The notes: a model not told the origin generated them from the letters alone. Shown: positions 8,888 through 19,170, counted from the first letter of the stretch. The stretch is DNA of 32,053 nt from Pseudovibrio sp. JCM 19062 (GCA_001310715.1 BAXV01000045.1:1-32053); one strand, 5' to 3'. Program-made: numbers and translations.

Positions 8888-9778
8888 ATGGCTCTTTACC
8901 GACGTATTGCAACAAGCTTTGTTGTGTTGGCGCTTGTAACCTCTACAAGTTTACCTGCGTCTGCGCAGTTGTTTGGCGGTTCCAAAAATCAGGAAACTGC
9001 TCAAAATTCTGCCCGACTTGGTCAGCTTGAGGAACAGGTTCGTCTGCTGACAGGCATGGTTGAAGAGCTCAATCATAAGCTGCGGCTGGCAGAAGATCAG
9101 TTGCGCCGTTCACAGGAAGATGTGGACTACCGTCTGCAGCAGTTGGAAAGCCCGGGGCAGACGCCACGTGTTGTTCAGCCTCCTGTTGTTGAGGCGCCAA
9201 ATGTAGCTCCTCCCGCTGACCGGAGCCAGCAGCTTTCTACGCTGAACACTCCGGCACAGGGCACCAATGGTGGTCCGCTGGACCTTTCCCAGATTGCGCG
9301 GGGCAACGCAGCCCCTGCTACGGGGTCAACACCGGCTGCGGCGAACACTGGTACGCTTCAGTTTTCCGGCAGTGTAAACTCGCTGCTGACCGGTGATCCG
9401 ACGTCGGACTATAATGCGATTTATGGCCTGATGGTTGATGGTAACTACCCTGCCGCGACCGAAGGGTTTGACACCTTCGTAGGCATGTATCCGGACCATG
9501 AGCTGACCGCAAATGCACAGCACTGGCTTGGCGAGAGCCTGCTGGCGCAGCGTCAGTATGAGAGTGCGGCACAGGCCTTCCTGAAGAGTTATTCTGATTT
9601 TCCCGAGAGTGAGTTGGCACCTGAGAGCTTGCTGAAACTGGGCACTGCCCTTACAGGTATGGGGAATGCGTCCGCTGCCTGTGAAACCTATGAGCAGCTT
9701 CTCGCTACTTTCCAGTTTGCAGCACCAGCTGTGCTGGAGCAGGCCAAGGTTCAGCAAAGACGTGACAACTGCCTCTAA
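8888..9778 (+). CDS. cpoB: CpoB/YbgF, periplasmic coordinator of Tol-Pal and cell-wall synthesis
   Basis: This protein couples Tol energy to peptidoglycan synthesis at division in studied bacteria. ATG 8888 follows an AGGAG and is chosen over the longer open frame from 8804, because the signal peptide starts there (MALYRRIATSFVVLALV... ending PASA, about 26 residues). A coiled coil (residues about 35-75, LGQLEEQVRLLTGMVEELN) is followed by a proline/alanine-rich linker and C-terminal TPR repeats (YNAIYGLMVDGNYPAATEGF; HWLGESLLAQRQYESAAQAF; SLLKLGTALTGMGNASAAC). It has 296 residues and an intact frame. It overlaps the tilS start by 17 bases. Confidence 0.93.
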   Translation: MALYRRIATSFVVLALVTSTSLPASAQLFGGSKNQETAQNSARLGQLEEQVRLLTGMVEELNHKLRLAEDQLRRSQEDVDYRLQQLESPGQTPRVVQPPVVEAPNVAPPADRSQQLSTLNTPAQGTNGGPLDLSQIARGNAAPATGSTPAAANTGTLQFSGSVNSLLTGDPTSDYNAIYGLMVDGNYPAATEGFDTFVGMYPDHELTANAQHWLGESLLAQRQYESAAQAFLKSYSDFPESELAPESLLKLGTALTGMGNASAACETYEQLLATFQFAAPAVLEQAKVQQRRDNCL

Positions 9779-11087
9779 TCAACCGGTTGGTTTCTCCTCT
9801 GAAGAGCTTGATGAGCTTTTCAGAGGATATGAGTCCTTCCGCCGGATCGCCATTGGCGTGTCCGGCGGTATTGATTCTATGGCGCTGCTTTATCTTCTGA
9901 AGCGATGGACGCAAGCGACCGGTGCTTCTGCTCCTAAGCTTTATGCGTTTACGGTCAATCACGGCCTACGGGCTGAGGCGGCAACTGAAGCTGCTGGTGT
10001 CAGGCAGTATTGCACACGCCTTGGGGTGCCTCATGAGACGTTGGACTGGGTTGGAGAGAAACCATCTTCCAACATCCAGTCTGAAGCGCGCAATGCGCGT
10101 CATGCTCTTTTACGGCAGGCCGCAGAGGATCATGGATGTGAAGCATTGTTTCTGGCCCATCATCTGGAAGATCAGGCTGAGACGTTCCTAACGCGTTTGG
10201 CGCGGGGCAGTGGGGTCTATGGGCTTGCGGGCATCCGCAGGGATCGTGAGTTGGATGGGCTCCACATTTGTCGTCCGCTGCTCCCTATCAGCAAGGTGCG
10301 GCTCAAGGCGCTGCTTCAAACTGAGCAGGTGCCGTGGTTTGAAGACCCATCTAATCAGGATGAGCAGTTTACGCGGGTGAGGTTTCGGCAAGCGCAGGGG
10401 GAGCTGGATGAGCTTGGCCTGACTGCTACGAAGCTTTCTGACACTGCGCGGCGCATGGCACGTGCAGCCGATGCGATTGATGTGTGGGTTGATGAAGTGG
10501 CAGAGAAGGCCTGTACGTTTCACAGTGCCGGGCCTGTGCGGTTTGACAGTTCCTGCCTTGAGTATGTGCCTGATGAAATCGGGTTACGGCTGGTTGGCCG
10601 ACTTGTCCGCTATATCTCCGGTGCTGCGTATATGCCTCGTCTTGCCAAGCTGGAGGGGCTCTATGAGGTTCTGAAAGCGGGAGAGGGGGCCAGAGCGGCC
10701 ACGCTGGGAGGTGTCAGGTTTGCTTTGGCCAAACCTCATGGGGACGCCTTGTGGTTTTGCTTCCGGGAGGCTGGTCGGAACGGTATGCCTGAGATTGACG
10801 TGAAGCCGGGAGATGAGGGAATATGGGATGCGCGCTGGCGCTTCAAAGCGGCGCATTCGGCCGAGGAATTTCGAATCACATCGGTTCAAAATGAGTTTTG
10901 TGGAGATTTTGACCTTGGAATCCCCGCGAACTGGCCGAAAACTGCATTTCAGACGGCTCCGCTTATTGTTTTTGCCGACGGGGTATCCTACATGCCTTGG
11001 AAGAAGATTGGTCACACAACTGCTGATGCAGACGTGAGATCACGGACCTACGGGGTTTCGATGGTCCCGGTAAGCAGAACATTTTGA
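9762..11087 (+). CDS. tilS: tRNA(Ile)-lysidine synthase TilS
   Basis: TilS attaches lysine to the wobble C of the CAU-anticodon tRNA-Ile in an ATP-dependent reaction, switching it from Met to Ile decoding. The PP-loop ATP pyrophosphatase motif SGGIDS is at residues 34-39, followed by LAHHLEDQAETFLTRLARGSG and RPLLPISKVRLKALL, both typical of the family. I place the start at GTG 9762, which overlaps the cpoB end; the frame is open further upstream, but that part is cpoB in another frame. The 441-residue length is normal for alphaproteobacterial TilS, and the frame is intact. Its usual partner ftsH follows. Confidence 0.92.
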   Translation: MTTASNQPVGFSSEELDELFRGYESFRRIAIGVSGGIDSMALLYLLKRWTQATGASAPKLYAFTVNHGLRAEAATEAAGVRQYCTRLGVPHETLDWVGEKPSSNIQSEARNARHALLRQAAEDHGCEALFLAHHLEDQAETFLTRLARGSGVYGLAGIRRDRELDGLHICRPLLPISKVRLKALLQTEQVPWFEDPSNQDEQFTRVRFRQAQGELDELGLTATKLSDTARRMARAADAIDVWVDEVAEKACTFHSAGPVRFDSSCLEYVPDEIGLRLVGRLVRYISGAAYMPRLAKLEGLYEVLKAGEGARAATLGGVRFALAKPHGDALWFCFREAGRNGMPEIDVKPGDEGIWDARWRFKAAHSAEEFRITSVQNEFCGDFDLGIPANWPKTAFQTAPLIVFADGVSYMPWKKIGHTTADADVRSRTYGVSMVPVSRTF

Positions 11088-11191
11088 ATAAATCTTAGTT
11101 TTGCTGGCGTTCTGTTAAATCTATGCATTTATGCTTTATGGGAATGCAACTGAGCGTTGGGGCTGTTAAAGTTGGAAATAGCGGAGCTTCA

Positions 11192-11268
11192 ATCCTGAAT
11201 TATCAGGGGTGACCGACAAAATTCCGTTGGCCTTAAGAAAACTGAGAAAGAATCTGTGTCATTCTCAG
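11192..11268 (+). promoter_or_regulatory. Two hairpins in the ftsH leader region
   Basis: In the 269-base tilS-ftsH gap, CCTGA-ATTA-TCAGG (about 11192-11206) and CTGAGAA (11242-11248) pairing with TTCTCAG (11262-11268) can each fold. Neither has a U run. They may belong to the ftsH 5' leader. I could not see a CIRCE element or a convincing heat-shock promoter here. Confidence 0.3.
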
Positions 11269-11356
11269 GAAAACATAGAAAGCTCGTTAGGGTTAGCTAT
11301 GATCTTGATAGAGACACGTGCGAGGATCGCCGCCACCTTGCGGTAAAGGGATCGAA

Positions 11357-13280
11357 ATGAACACCAATTTCCGGAATTTTGCCTCTGGGTGATTATCGGT
11401 CTGTTGCTGATAGCGCTGTTCCAGCTCTTTCAGAATCCGACCTCACGAAGCAATACGAATGAGATTGCCTATTCTCAGTTCATCAGTCAGGCTGAGCAGG
11501 GTGATGTCCGTGAGGTCACGATTCAAGAGCAAGAGATCACCGGTCAATACAGCAATGGCGGTAGTTTCCAGACTTATGCGCCTAGCGGTGCCGAGTATGT
11601 AAATGTGTTGCAGGACAAAGGTGTTCTGATCAACGCGAAGCCACCTGCTGATAACTTCTCCTTGCTGGGTGCGCTTATCTCATGGCTGCCTATGCTGCTG
11701 ATCCTCGGTATCTGGATCTTCGTGATGCGTCAGATGCAGGGTTCCGGCGGTAAAGCAATGGGCTTTGGTAAGTCCAAGGCCAAGCTGCTGAACGAAGCTT
11801 CTGGCCGTGTAACCTTCGAAGACGTTGCGGGTATTGATGAAGCGAAGGAAGACCTTCAGGAGATTGTTGAGTTCCTGCGTGATCCGCAGAAATTCCAGCG
11901 TCTTGGTGGTCGTATTCCTCGCGGTGTGCTGCTTGTTGGCCCTCCAGGTACGGGTAAGACCCTGACCGCTCGTGCGGTGGCAGGCGAAGCAAACGTGCCG
12001 TTCTTCACCATTTCCGGTTCCGACTTCGTTGAAATGTTTGTTGGTGTTGGTGCTTCTCGTGTTCGTGACATGTTCGAACAGGCGAAGAAGAACTCCCCAT
12101 GCATCATCTTCATCGATGAGATCGATGCCGTTGGCCGTCATCGTGGTGCAGGCCTTGGTGGTGGTAACGATGAACGCGAACAGACCCTCAACCAGCTCCT
12201 TGTTGAGATGGATGGCTTTGAAGCCAACGAGGGTGTGATCATCATCGCGGCAACCAACCGTCCTGACGTTCTTGACCCAGCGCTTCTGCGTCCGGGCCGT
12301 TTTGACCGTCAGATCGTTGTGCCGAACCCGGATGTGATGGGCCGTGAGAAGATCCTCAAAGTGCACATGCGCAAAGTGCCTCTGGCTCCGGATGTGAATG
12401 TGCATACGCTTGCGCGTGGTACTCCGGGCTTCTCCGGTGCTGACCTGATGAACCTTGTGAACGAAGCTGCGCTTCTTGCCGCGCGCCGCTCTAAGCGTCT
12501 GGTCACCATGGCTGAGTTCGAAGATGCAAAAGACAAGGTTATGATGGGTGCGGAGCGCCGTACGCTGGTCATGACCGAAGAAGAGAAGAAGCTGACTGCC
12601 TATCACGAAGCTGGCCACGCGCTGGTTGCGATGCATATGCCTGCTTCTGATCCGGTTCACAAAGCAACGATTATTCCTCGTGGCCGTGCGCTGGGTATGG
12701 TGATGCGTTTGCCTGAGAAAGATCAGGTTTCTCTGACACGTGCCAAGTGTAAAGCTGACCTTGCTGTTGCCATGGGTGGTCGTGTGCTGAAGAGATGATC
12801 TTCGGCTACGAGAAGGTGACTTCTGGTGCATCTGGCGACATTCAGATGGCAACCAAGCTTGCAAAAGCGATGGCGACCCAGTTTGGTATGTCCGACAAGC
12901 TTGGCCCTCTGCTTTACGGCGAAAATCAGGAAGAGGTTTTCCTTGGTCACTCTGTTGCAAAGAGCCAGAATGTGTCCGATGAAACCCAGAAGCTGGTGGA
13001 TGCTGAAATTAAGAGCTTCGTGAATCAGGGTTATGAGACCGCAAACAAGGTGCTTCGTGAGCACGAAGATCAGTTGCACCTGATAGCACAGGGTTTGCTG
13101 GAGTATGAAACTCTCTCTGGCGACGAAATCCGCAAGATGCTTGATGGTGAGCAGCCGATTCGTGATACAGGTGATGACACGCCTTCGACACCGCGCTCAA
13201 CCGGTGTGCCGACTGCTGGTGCTAAAAAGCACGGTGGTGGTGAGACATCTGATGGACTTAAACCACAGCCGCAGAGCTAA
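11357..13280 (+). CDS. ftsH: FtsH, ATP-dependent membrane zinc metalloprotease (two frame breaks)
   Basis: FtsH degrades membrane and regulatory proteins, often including RpoH and LpxC. After correction the order is: first membrane helix ([17 protein letters not shown]), periplasmic domain, second helix ([18 protein letters not shown]), AAA domain with Walker A GPPGTGKT and Walker [11 protein letters not shown], second region of homology ([19 protein letters not shown]), and the zinc site HEAGH, followed by the C-terminal helical domain. One C is missing at 11382-11383, just after the start, and one G at 12786; restoring the latter gives [21 protein letters not shown]. The corrected length is 641 residues. 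The start ATG 11357 fits the standard N-terminus MNTNFRNF. Confidence 0.96.
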
Positions 13281-13313
13281 GGTCCAGAGATCAGACGAGG
13301 CTTAAGAGAATTG

Positions 13314-13345
13314 AAATGCCCGGCTGTTAAGTCGGGCATTTGTCG
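13314..13345 (+). terminator. Terminator after ftsH
   Basis: AATGCCCG pairs with CGGGCATT around a 9-base loop, followed by TTGTCGTTTT. The T run is interrupted, but the position 34 bases after the ftsH stop fits. Confidence 0.6.
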
Positions 13346-13532
13346 TTTTAGCTCAGTGTTTGGAAATTATGTGGCGATGGTTCCCAGCGTGCCGTCATCT
13401 TTATTTTCGGTTGATCCGTAATAATAAGACACATGATTTGACGGGACCAAGCGCGAGCGAAGGTGTATCACTTTTTCAACTAGAGATATGGAGAGCTGAC
13501 GCTCCGGCTTTGAGAATTCAGGGAAACAATAA

Positions 13533-14882
13533 ATGTCGCGAAAATACTTTGGCACTGACGGAATACGCGGAACAGCAAATAAGTGGCCAATGACTGCCGA
13601 AGTCGCGCTTAAAGTGGGCATGGCTGCTGGTGTGGTTTTCCGGCGTGGAAAGTATCGTCACCGTGTTGTTATTGGTAAGGATACACGCCTTTCCGGTTAC
13701 ATGATCGAGAATGCTCTGGTGGCGGGTTTTACCGCGATGGGTATGGATGTGTTCTTGCTTGGCCCGATGCCGACACCCGCAGTTGCTATGCTGACACGAT
13801 CCATGCGTGCGGATATTGGGGTGATGATTTCTGCAAGTCACAACCCGTTTGAGGACAACGGTATCAAGTTTTTTGGTCCGGATGGCTATAAGCTCTCAGA
13901 CGAAGTTGAATTGGACATTGAGCGTCTGATCGACAGTGATATGAGTGCAAACCTCTCGCCTCCTGATGTGATTGGTCGTGCAACCCGTATCGATAGCACC
14001 CGTGACCGTTACATTGAATTCGCCAAGCATTCCTTGCCTCGCCACCTTTCGCTTGCAGGTATGCGGATTGTCATCGACTGCGCGCATGGGGCTGCTTACA
14101 AGGTTGCTCCGGAGATTCTTTGGGAGCTTGGTGCCGAAGTGTTCCCGATGGGTGTGGAGCCTAATGGGATCAATATCAACAGTGGTTGCGGGTCTACCAA
14201 ACCTGAAAAACTTGCGAAGAAGGTTCACGAAGTTCGTGCGGACATTGGTATCGCGCTGGATGGTGATGCGGACCGTGTGATCATCGTGGACGAGAACAGC
14301 AAGGTGGTTGATGGTGACCAGCTCATGGCGGTGATTGCTGAGTTCTGGAAAGATGAGGGACGTCTTTCAGGGTCGGGTATTGTGGCGACTGTGATGTCAA
14401 ACCTTGGTCTCGAACGCTACCTGAAGGGCCTCGGGCTGTCTCTGGAACGCACCAAGGTTGGTGACCGCTATGTGGTTGAGCGTATGCGTGAAGGCGGTTT
14501 CAATGTGGGTGGTGAGCAGTCCGGGCACATTGTTCTATCTGACTTTGGGACCACCGGTGATGGTCTGGTTGCAGCGCTTCAGATTCTGGCGTGCGTGACG
14601 AAGATGAATAAGCCGGTTTCCGAGGTGTGTAATCGGTTCGTTCCTGTGCCTCAGGTGCTTAAGAATGTGCGTTATGAGAGCGGGAAACCTCTCAGTGACA
14701 AGACTGTTAAGGCGGCTATTAAGGCTGGTGAGGAAAAACTTTCTGAACAGGGACGCCTTGTTATCCGCGCTTCCGGTACCGAGCCACTCATTCGTGTGAT
14801 GGGCGAGGCTGACGATGCAAAGCTGCTGCACGATGTGGTTGATAGCATCGTTGATGCTGTTCAAAAGGCGGCAGTCAGCTAA
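13533..14882 (+). CDS. glmM: Phosphoglucosamine mutase GlmM
   Basis: GlmM converts glucosamine-6-phosphate to glucosamine-1-phosphate for UDP-GlcNAc, and hence peptidoglycan and LPS. The intact 449-residue protein has the phosphohexomutase features: [10 protein letters not shown] at the N-terminus, the phosphoserine loop [17 protein letters not shown] (Ser102), the metal-binding DGDADRVI, the sugar-binding GGEQSGH and the phosphate-binding [13 protein letters not shown] ribosome site is only moderate (AGGGAA). The order ftsH-glmM is common in this lineage. A terminator follows. Confidence 0.97.
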   Translation: MSRKYFGTDGIRGTANKWPMTAEVALKVGMAAGVVFRRGKYRHRVVIGKDTRLSGYMIENALVAGFTAMGMDVFLLGPMPTPAVAMLTRSMRADIGVMISASHNPFEDNGIKFFGPDGYKLSDEVELDIERLIDSDMSANLSPPDVIGRATRIDSTRDRYIEFAKHSLPRHLSLAGMRIVIDCAHGAAYKVAPEILWELGAEVFPMGVEPNGININSGCGSTKPEKLAKKVHEVRADIGIALDGDADRVIIVDENSKVVDGDQLMAVIAEFWKDEGRLSGSGIVATVMSNLGLERYLKGLGLSLERTKVGDRYVVERMREGGFNVGGEQSGHIVLSDFGTTGDGLVAALQILACVTKMNKPVSEVCNRFVPVPQVLKNVRYESGKPLSDKTVKAAIKAGEEKLSEQGRLVIRASGTEPLIRVMGEADDAKLLHDVVDSIVDAVQKAAVS

Positions 14883-14910
14883 CTGAAATCGTTGAGTTTT
14901 CTGAAGTATG

Positions 14911-14940
14911 AAGCGAGCATGTACAAGTGCTCGCCTTTCG
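14911..14940 (+). terminator. Terminator after glmM
   Basis: GCGAGCA (14913-14919) pairs with TGCTCGC (14928-14934) and is followed by CTTTCGTGTTTG. The stem is perfect; the U tract is broken. Confidence 0.6.
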
Positions 14941-14984
14941 TGTTTGTAACCTGCGAAGTGCATAAGTAAACGCAAGTTAACTTT

Positions 14985-15070
14985 TGGAGTTTTGCTAATT
15001 GCGTGTTGTTAGTTGTTTGTTAGTAATAAATATTAGGGTTAATAATACTAGTTAATTTATAGGTAATTCT
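14985..15070. promoter_or_regulatory. AT-rich upstream region of the outer-membrane protein gene
   Basis: The 14960-15075 stretch is far more AT-rich than its surroundings and repeats GTTAG/GTTAAT words, including GTTAAT-AATACTA-GTTAAT near 15037-15056. It is likely the promoter and regulator-binding region of the omp gene at 15148. The repeat spacing does not match the CtrA site (TTAA-N7-TTAA). Confidence 0.35.
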
Positions 15071-15147
15071 TTCCCTGTAGAAAATGCTTAGGTTTTATTC
15101 GAAGGCTGCTGTCTTGCTGGGCGGGTGCCGTTTGAGAGGACATAAGC

Positions 15148-15948
15148 ATGAAGTATTTTAGTAATTTGCTGTCTTTGACCGCAGCTGCGATGGTTTCGTC
15201 TACAGTTGCTTATGCGGCCGATCTTCCAGCACCTGTATTTGTGGAAGAGCCGGAGCTGCCACCAGTTGAAATCGGCGGTGGCTGGTACCTGCGTGGTGAT
15301 ATTGGCTACAAGGTCTATAAAAAGCCACAGGCAAACTTCGCGAGCGTTAAGTTCAAGGATGAAGAACTTGATCCAACTGGTGTGGTCGGTGTTGGCGTTG
15401 GTTACCGTGTGAATGATTTTCTGCGTACGGATGTGACCTTGGATTACGAATGGGATTCGAAGTTCTCTGGACGAGCAGAATGTGCATCGTCTTGTGGCAG
15501 CTTTCATGATGAATTCGCTACGCTCGATGTGTGGACTATTCTTTGGAACGTTTACGCAGATCTGGGTTATTACAATGGTTTCACCCCTTATGTTGGCGCA
15601 GGTATTGGTGCTTCCCATGTGAATGTGAAGAACGTGTGGGAGATTGAAAACGATGGGACGCGTACTGAGTATCCAAATGGACACAAATGGAATTTATCAT
15701 GGGCTCTTATGGCGGGTGCGTCCTATGAGATTGATGAGAACTGGAAGATCGATGCTGGTTATCGTTATCTCCATATTGGCGAAGTTCAAACCAAGTCAGT
15801 TGATACTGCCGGTTACGTGACTGGCTTCAAGTACGACAAACTCGCAGCGCATGAAGTCCGCGTGGGGCTACGTTACGAATTTGGTGGCTCCGCAGACGGT
15901 GGCTACAATGACTTTGGTTACAACGATACGCTCGTTACAAAATACTAG
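15148..15948 (+). CDS. Outer-membrane beta-barrel protein, Omp25/31-like
   Basis: A 266-residue porin-like surface protein of the Rhizobiales Omp25/Omp31/opacity family, whose members are eight-stranded barrels. A signal peptide (KYFSNLLSLTAAAMVSSTVAYA, then ADLP) is clear. The mature protein alternates aromatic/polar strands (GGGWYLRGDIGYKVY, VVGVGVGYRVNDFLRTDVTL, WNVYADLGYYNGFTPYVGAG, ALMAGASYEIDENWKIDAGY, HEVRVGLRYEFGG). It does not end in the classical terminal phenylalanine but in TLVTKY; the last predicted strand is about 20 residues earlier. AGAGGACATAAGC precedes ATG 15148. It has its own terminator, so it is probably monocistronic. The frame is intact. Confidence 0.88.
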   Translation: MKYFSNLLSLTAAAMVSSTVAYAADLPAPVFVEEPELPPVEIGGGWYLRGDIGYKVYKKPQANFASVKFKDEELDPTGVVGVGVGYRVNDFLRTDVTLDYEWDSKFSGRAECASSCGSFHDEFATLDVWTILWNVYADLGYYNGFTPYVGAGIGASHVNVKNVWEIENDGTRTEYPNGHKWNLSWALMAGASYEIDENWKIDAGYRYLHIGEVQTKSVDTAGYVTGFKYDKLAAHEVRVGLRYEFGGSADGGYNDFGYNDTLVTKY

Positions 15949-15995
15949 GTCGCATACTGGAGCGCCTCCAGTTTATATGTTGACCGTACGACTTG

Positions 15996-16026
15996 AGAGC
16001 CTGTTCTGTGACAGGCTCTTTTTTTT
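15996..16026 (+). terminator. Strong rho-independent terminator after the omp gene
   Basis: AGAGCCTGT (15996-16004) pairs with ACAGGCTCT (16011-16019) around a 6-base loop and runs into eight T residues. Confidence 0.93.
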
Positions 16027-16156
16027 GCGCTGGTGGCTTTGAAATTTTGTTATCCACCGGGCGGGGCTGCGAATAAATCTAACTGTACGTTGCGTTTTAT
16101 CTTCTGATTATTGCTTTGCAAAAAAAACATTTGTTGACGGGATAAGGTGTTTCGCT

Positions 16157-16217
16157 TAGACCCGTCAGCGGGCCACTCCTCCCCAACGAGGGGCGCCTAT
16201 CTGAGAGGGTAGTCAAA
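16157..16217 (+). ncRNA. serC leader RNA (alphaproteobacterial serC motif)
   Basis: The region just before serC resembles the alphaproteobacterial serC leader, a conserved cis-regulatory RNA (Rfam serC; assigned by memory of its layout, not by a search). Three short hairpins are visible: CCCG-TCAG-CGGG (16161-16172), CCCC-AACGA-GGGG (16181-16193, with shifted alternatives), and CTATC (16197-16201) with GGTAG (16208-16212). The third encloses the ribosome site GAGAGGG of serC, which suggests translational control. The effector is unknown. Confidence 0.7.
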
Positions 16218-17390
16218 ATGACAAATATGAAAATGCCGGCCACAAAACCGGCAAACCCGAACTTTTCTTCGGGTCCATGTGCCAAGCGTCCGGGCTGGAC
16301 ACCTGCAGTACTGACAGGTGCGCCTCTTGGCAGATCTCATCGTGCAAAAATTGGTAAGACGAAGCTGAAAGAAGCTATCGAGTTGACGCGTGAAGTCCTC
16401 GAAGTGCCTGCTGATTACAAAATCGGAATTGTTCCTGCATCTGATACCGGTGCTGTAGAAATGGCACTCTGGTCGCTGCTTGGTGCGCGTCCAGTGGATA
16501 TGGTTGCATGGGAAAGCTTTGGTTCCGGCTGGGTTAGCGATGTTATGAAACAGCTGAAGCTTGCGGATGCTCGCAAGATTGAAGCTGGTTATGGCGAACT
16601 GCCGGACCTGAATTCCATCAATTTTGACCATGACGTGGTCTTCACCTGGAACGGCACCACCTCTGGTGTTCGCGTTCCAAATGGCGATTTCATTCCAGCT
16701 GACCGTCAAGGTCTGACCATCTGTGATGCGACTTCTGCTGCGTTTGCGCAGGAGCTGGACTTCGACAAGCTGGATGTGGTGACTTTTTCCTGGCAAAAGG
16801 CGCTGGGTGGTGAAGCTGCTCACGGCATTCTGATCCTGTCACCTCGTGCTGTTGAGCGTCTTGAGAGCTACACACCTGCGTGGCCAATGCCGAAGATCTT
16901 CCGCCTGACTAAAGGTGGCAAGCTGATTGACGGTATCTTTGAAGGTGCCACCATCAACACGCCAAGCATGCTTTGTGTTGAAGATTATCTGGATGCTTTG
17001 GGTTGGGCCAAAGAGCTGGGTGGTCTGAAGGCTCTAATTGCTCGCGCTGATGCCAACACTGCTGCAATCACCAAATGGGTTGAAAACACCGATTGGGTTG
17101 ATTTCCTTGCAGTTGATGCAGCAACTCGTTCCAACACTTCTGTTTGTCTGAAGATTGTTGATCCGGAGATCACGAAGCTTGACGACGGTGCGCAAGCTGC
17201 GTTCGCTAAAGCAATCGTGAGCCTGCTGGACAAGCAAGAAGTGGCATTCGACATTGGAGCTTACCGTGATGCGCCGTCCGGTCTTCGGATCTGGTGTGGT
17301 GCCACAGTTGAAACTGCTAATGTGGAAGCGCTGATCCCTTGGTTGGATTACGCATTTGCTGCTGAAAAAGCGAAGCTGGTTTCCGCTTAA
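16218..17390 (+). CDS. serC: Phosphoserine aminotransferase SerC
   Basis: SerC is the PLP-dependent enzyme that turns 3-phosphohydroxypyruvate and glutamate into phosphoserine and 2-oxoglutarate; it may also serve pyridoxal phosphate synthesis. The 390-residue intact protein begins with the family signature [16 protein letters not shown] and carries the PLP lysine in [15 protein letters not shown] (Lys194). The upstream GASDTGA-like stretch reads [22 protein letters not shown] 16218 follows GAGAGGGT; later in-frame ATGs at 16227 and 16233 are possible. serA follows with a hairpin in the gap. Confidence 0.97.
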   Translation: MTNMKMPATKPANPNFSSGPCAKRPGWTPAVLTGAPLGRSHRAKIGKTKLKEAIELTREVLEVPADYKIGIVPASDTGAVEMALWSLLGARPVDMVAWESFGSGWVSDVMKQLKLADARKIEAGYGELPDLNSINFDHDVVFTWNGTTSGVRVPNGDFIPADRQGLTICDATSAAFAQELDFDKLDVVTFSWQKALGGEAAHGILILSPRAVERLESYTPAWPMPKIFRLTKGGKLIDGIFEGATINTPSMLCVEDYLDALGWAKELGGLKALIARADANTAAITKWVENTDWVDFLAVDAATRSNTSVCLKIVDPEITKLDDGAQAAFAKAIVSLLDKQEVAFDIGAYRDAPSGLRIWCGATVETANVEALIPWLDYAFAAEKAKLVSA

Positions 17391-17416
17391 GATTCTTTTC
17401 CCTGAACGAGAAAATT

Positions 17417-17437
17417 CCGGTCGCCACGTGTGACCGG
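17417..17437 (+). promoter_or_regulatory. Hairpin in the serC-serA gap
   Basis: CCGGTC (17417-17422) and GACCGG (17432-17437) form a perfect 6-bp stem, with a CAC/GTG match inside the loop. No T run follows, so it is more likely a transcript-processing or stability element than a terminator. It lies about 80 bases before the serA start. Confidence 0.4.
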
Positions 17438-17518
17438 TTGACCTGACGCAAGAAGTGTATCTGGTTCCTGCAACATGATTATGGGAAGATACCTTCGTTG
17501 ACTAGAAAGGTTAGCCCG

Positions 17519-19109
17519 ATGGCTCCTAAAGTTCTTATCTCCGACAAGCTCTCCGAAAAAGCAGTTCAGATTTTTAAAGATCGCGGATGCGACGTGGACT
17601 TCCTGCCTGACGTTGGCAAGGACAAAGAAAAGCTCGAAGAAATCATCGGCCAATACGATGGTCTGGCAATTCGTTCTGCGACCAAGGCAACTGAGAAAAT
17701 AATCAAAGCAGCGACCAACCTGAAGGTTATTGGCCGCGCAGGCATCGGTGTCGATAACGTTGATATTCCTGCGGCAACTGCCAAAGGTGTCGTCGTGATG
17801 AACACCCCGTTTGGTAACGCGATCACTACAGCGGAACATGCCATTGCAATGATGTTTGCTGTGACCCGCCAGATCCCTGCTGCGGATGTTTCCACGCAGC
17901 TGGTAAGTGGGAAAAGTCCCGCTTTATGGGTAATGAAGTCACCTCCAAGACATTGGGTCTGATCGGTTGCGGTAATATCGGTTCTATCGTTGCAGACCGC
18001 GCTATCGGTTTGAAAATGAAGGTGATTGCCTTTGATCCGTTCCTTTCTCCTGAACGTGCGATTGATCTGGGCGTTGAGAAGGTTGAGCTGGAAGATCTCT
18101 TCAAGCGCGCTGACTTCATTACTCTGCATACACCTTTGACAGACCGTACCCGTAACATCGTCGATGCTGATGCGATTGCTTCGATGAAAGACGGCGTATA
18201 CCTCATCAACTGTGCCCGTGGTGGTCTGGTTGACGAAGTTGCTCTGCGAGCTGCGCTTGACAGTGGTAAGGTTGCAGGTGCTGCGGTAGATGTGTTTGCC
18301 GAAGAGCCAGCTAAAGAGAACGTTCTGTTTGGTGCGCCGAATCTTGTTTGTACGCCTCACCTTGGCGCGTCTACTTCTGAAGCACAGGAGAATGTTGCGC
18401 TTCAGGTTGCTGAGCAGATGTCTGATTATCTGGTCAACGGCGCTGTCACCAACGCTTTGAATATGCCATCCATCTCAGCGGAAGAAGCGCCGCGTCTTGC
18501 GCCGTTTGTGAAGCTGGCAGAACAGCTTGGCTCCTTTGCAGGTCAGGCGACCGAGACTGGCATCAAGGGCGTTCGTATTGAATACGAGGGCGATGTTGCG
18601 AGATGAACGTGAAGGCGATGACTGCTGCAGCGCTCACCGGTGTTCTGCGTCCTTTGCTACAGACCGTGAACATGGTTTCGGCTCCGGAAGTTGCGAAAGA
18701 GCGTGGCATCGTGATTGAAGATGTCCGCCGTGAGCAGCATGGTGCCTATGAAAACTATATTCGCCTCACTGTTATCACCGAGCGTCAGGAGCGTTCTGTT
18801 GCTGGCACAGTCTTTGGTGATCAGAAGCCGCGTATCATCCAGATCAAAGGCATCAACATGGAAGCCGAGCTTGGCGAGAACATGCTCTACGTGACCAACC
18901 AGGATAAGCCTGGCTTCATTGGTCAGCTGGGTTCCATTCTCGGTGATGCGAAGATCAATATCGCGACGTTTAACCTTGGCCGTAAGGTTGAGGGTGAGGA
19001 AGCGATCTGTCTGGTTGAGATTGATGGTGCGATCTCCGAGGAGACCGTGAACGAGATCGCTGCGATTGAGCAGGTGAAGCAGGCGAAGCTTCTGCACTTC
19101 ACTCAATAA
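17519..19109 (+). CDS. serA: D-3-phosphoglycerate dehydrogenase SerA (two frame breaks)
   Basis: SerA oxidises 3-phosphoglycerate with NAD to start serine synthesis; SerC performs the next step. After correction it is 530 residues: substrate domain (MAPKVLISDKLSEKAVQIF), Rossmann motif GLIGCGNIGS, catalytic Arg in NCARGGLVDE, Glu in DVFAEEPA, His in CTPHLGASTSEAQENVA, an intervening domain, and a C-terminal ACT regulatory domain (LYVTNQDKPGFIGQLGSIL) probably sensing serine. One G is missing at 17899 (restored: STQAGKWEKSRFMGNE) and one at 18600 (restored: GDVAEMNVKAMTAAAL). ATG 17519 is chosen over TTG 17498. A strong terminator follows. Confidence 0.96.
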
Positions 19110-19139
19110 GGCTCAGCTATTTAGCGATCATAGATGAAT

Positions 19140-19170
19140 TAAAGGCGGTCTTCGGGCCGCCTTTTCTTTT
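19140..19170 (+). terminator. Strong terminator after serA
   Basis: GGCGGTC and GGCCGCC form a 7-bp stem (one T-G pair) capped by a TTCG tetraloop, preceded by AAA and followed by TTTTCTTTT. Confidence 0.93.

Noticed and set aside
11088..11356. CIRCE or a heat-shock promoter before ftsH
   Set aside because: No TTAGCACTC-N9-GAGTGCTAA element and no convincing heat-shock -35/-10 pair was found.
11680..12960. A 426-codon open frame on the minus strand opposite ftsH
   Set aside because: It mirrors ftsH codons, is rich in His, Arg and Thr, and has no domain; a shadow of a conserved gene.
15037..15056. CtrA binding site upstream of the omp gene
   Set aside because: The two TTAA words are nine bases apart, not seven.
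17891..18610. Programmed frameshifting or an intein to explain split serA and similar genes
   Set aside because: The breaks occur at many unrelated genes, without slippery heptamers or downstream structures in common, and are cured by one base each.
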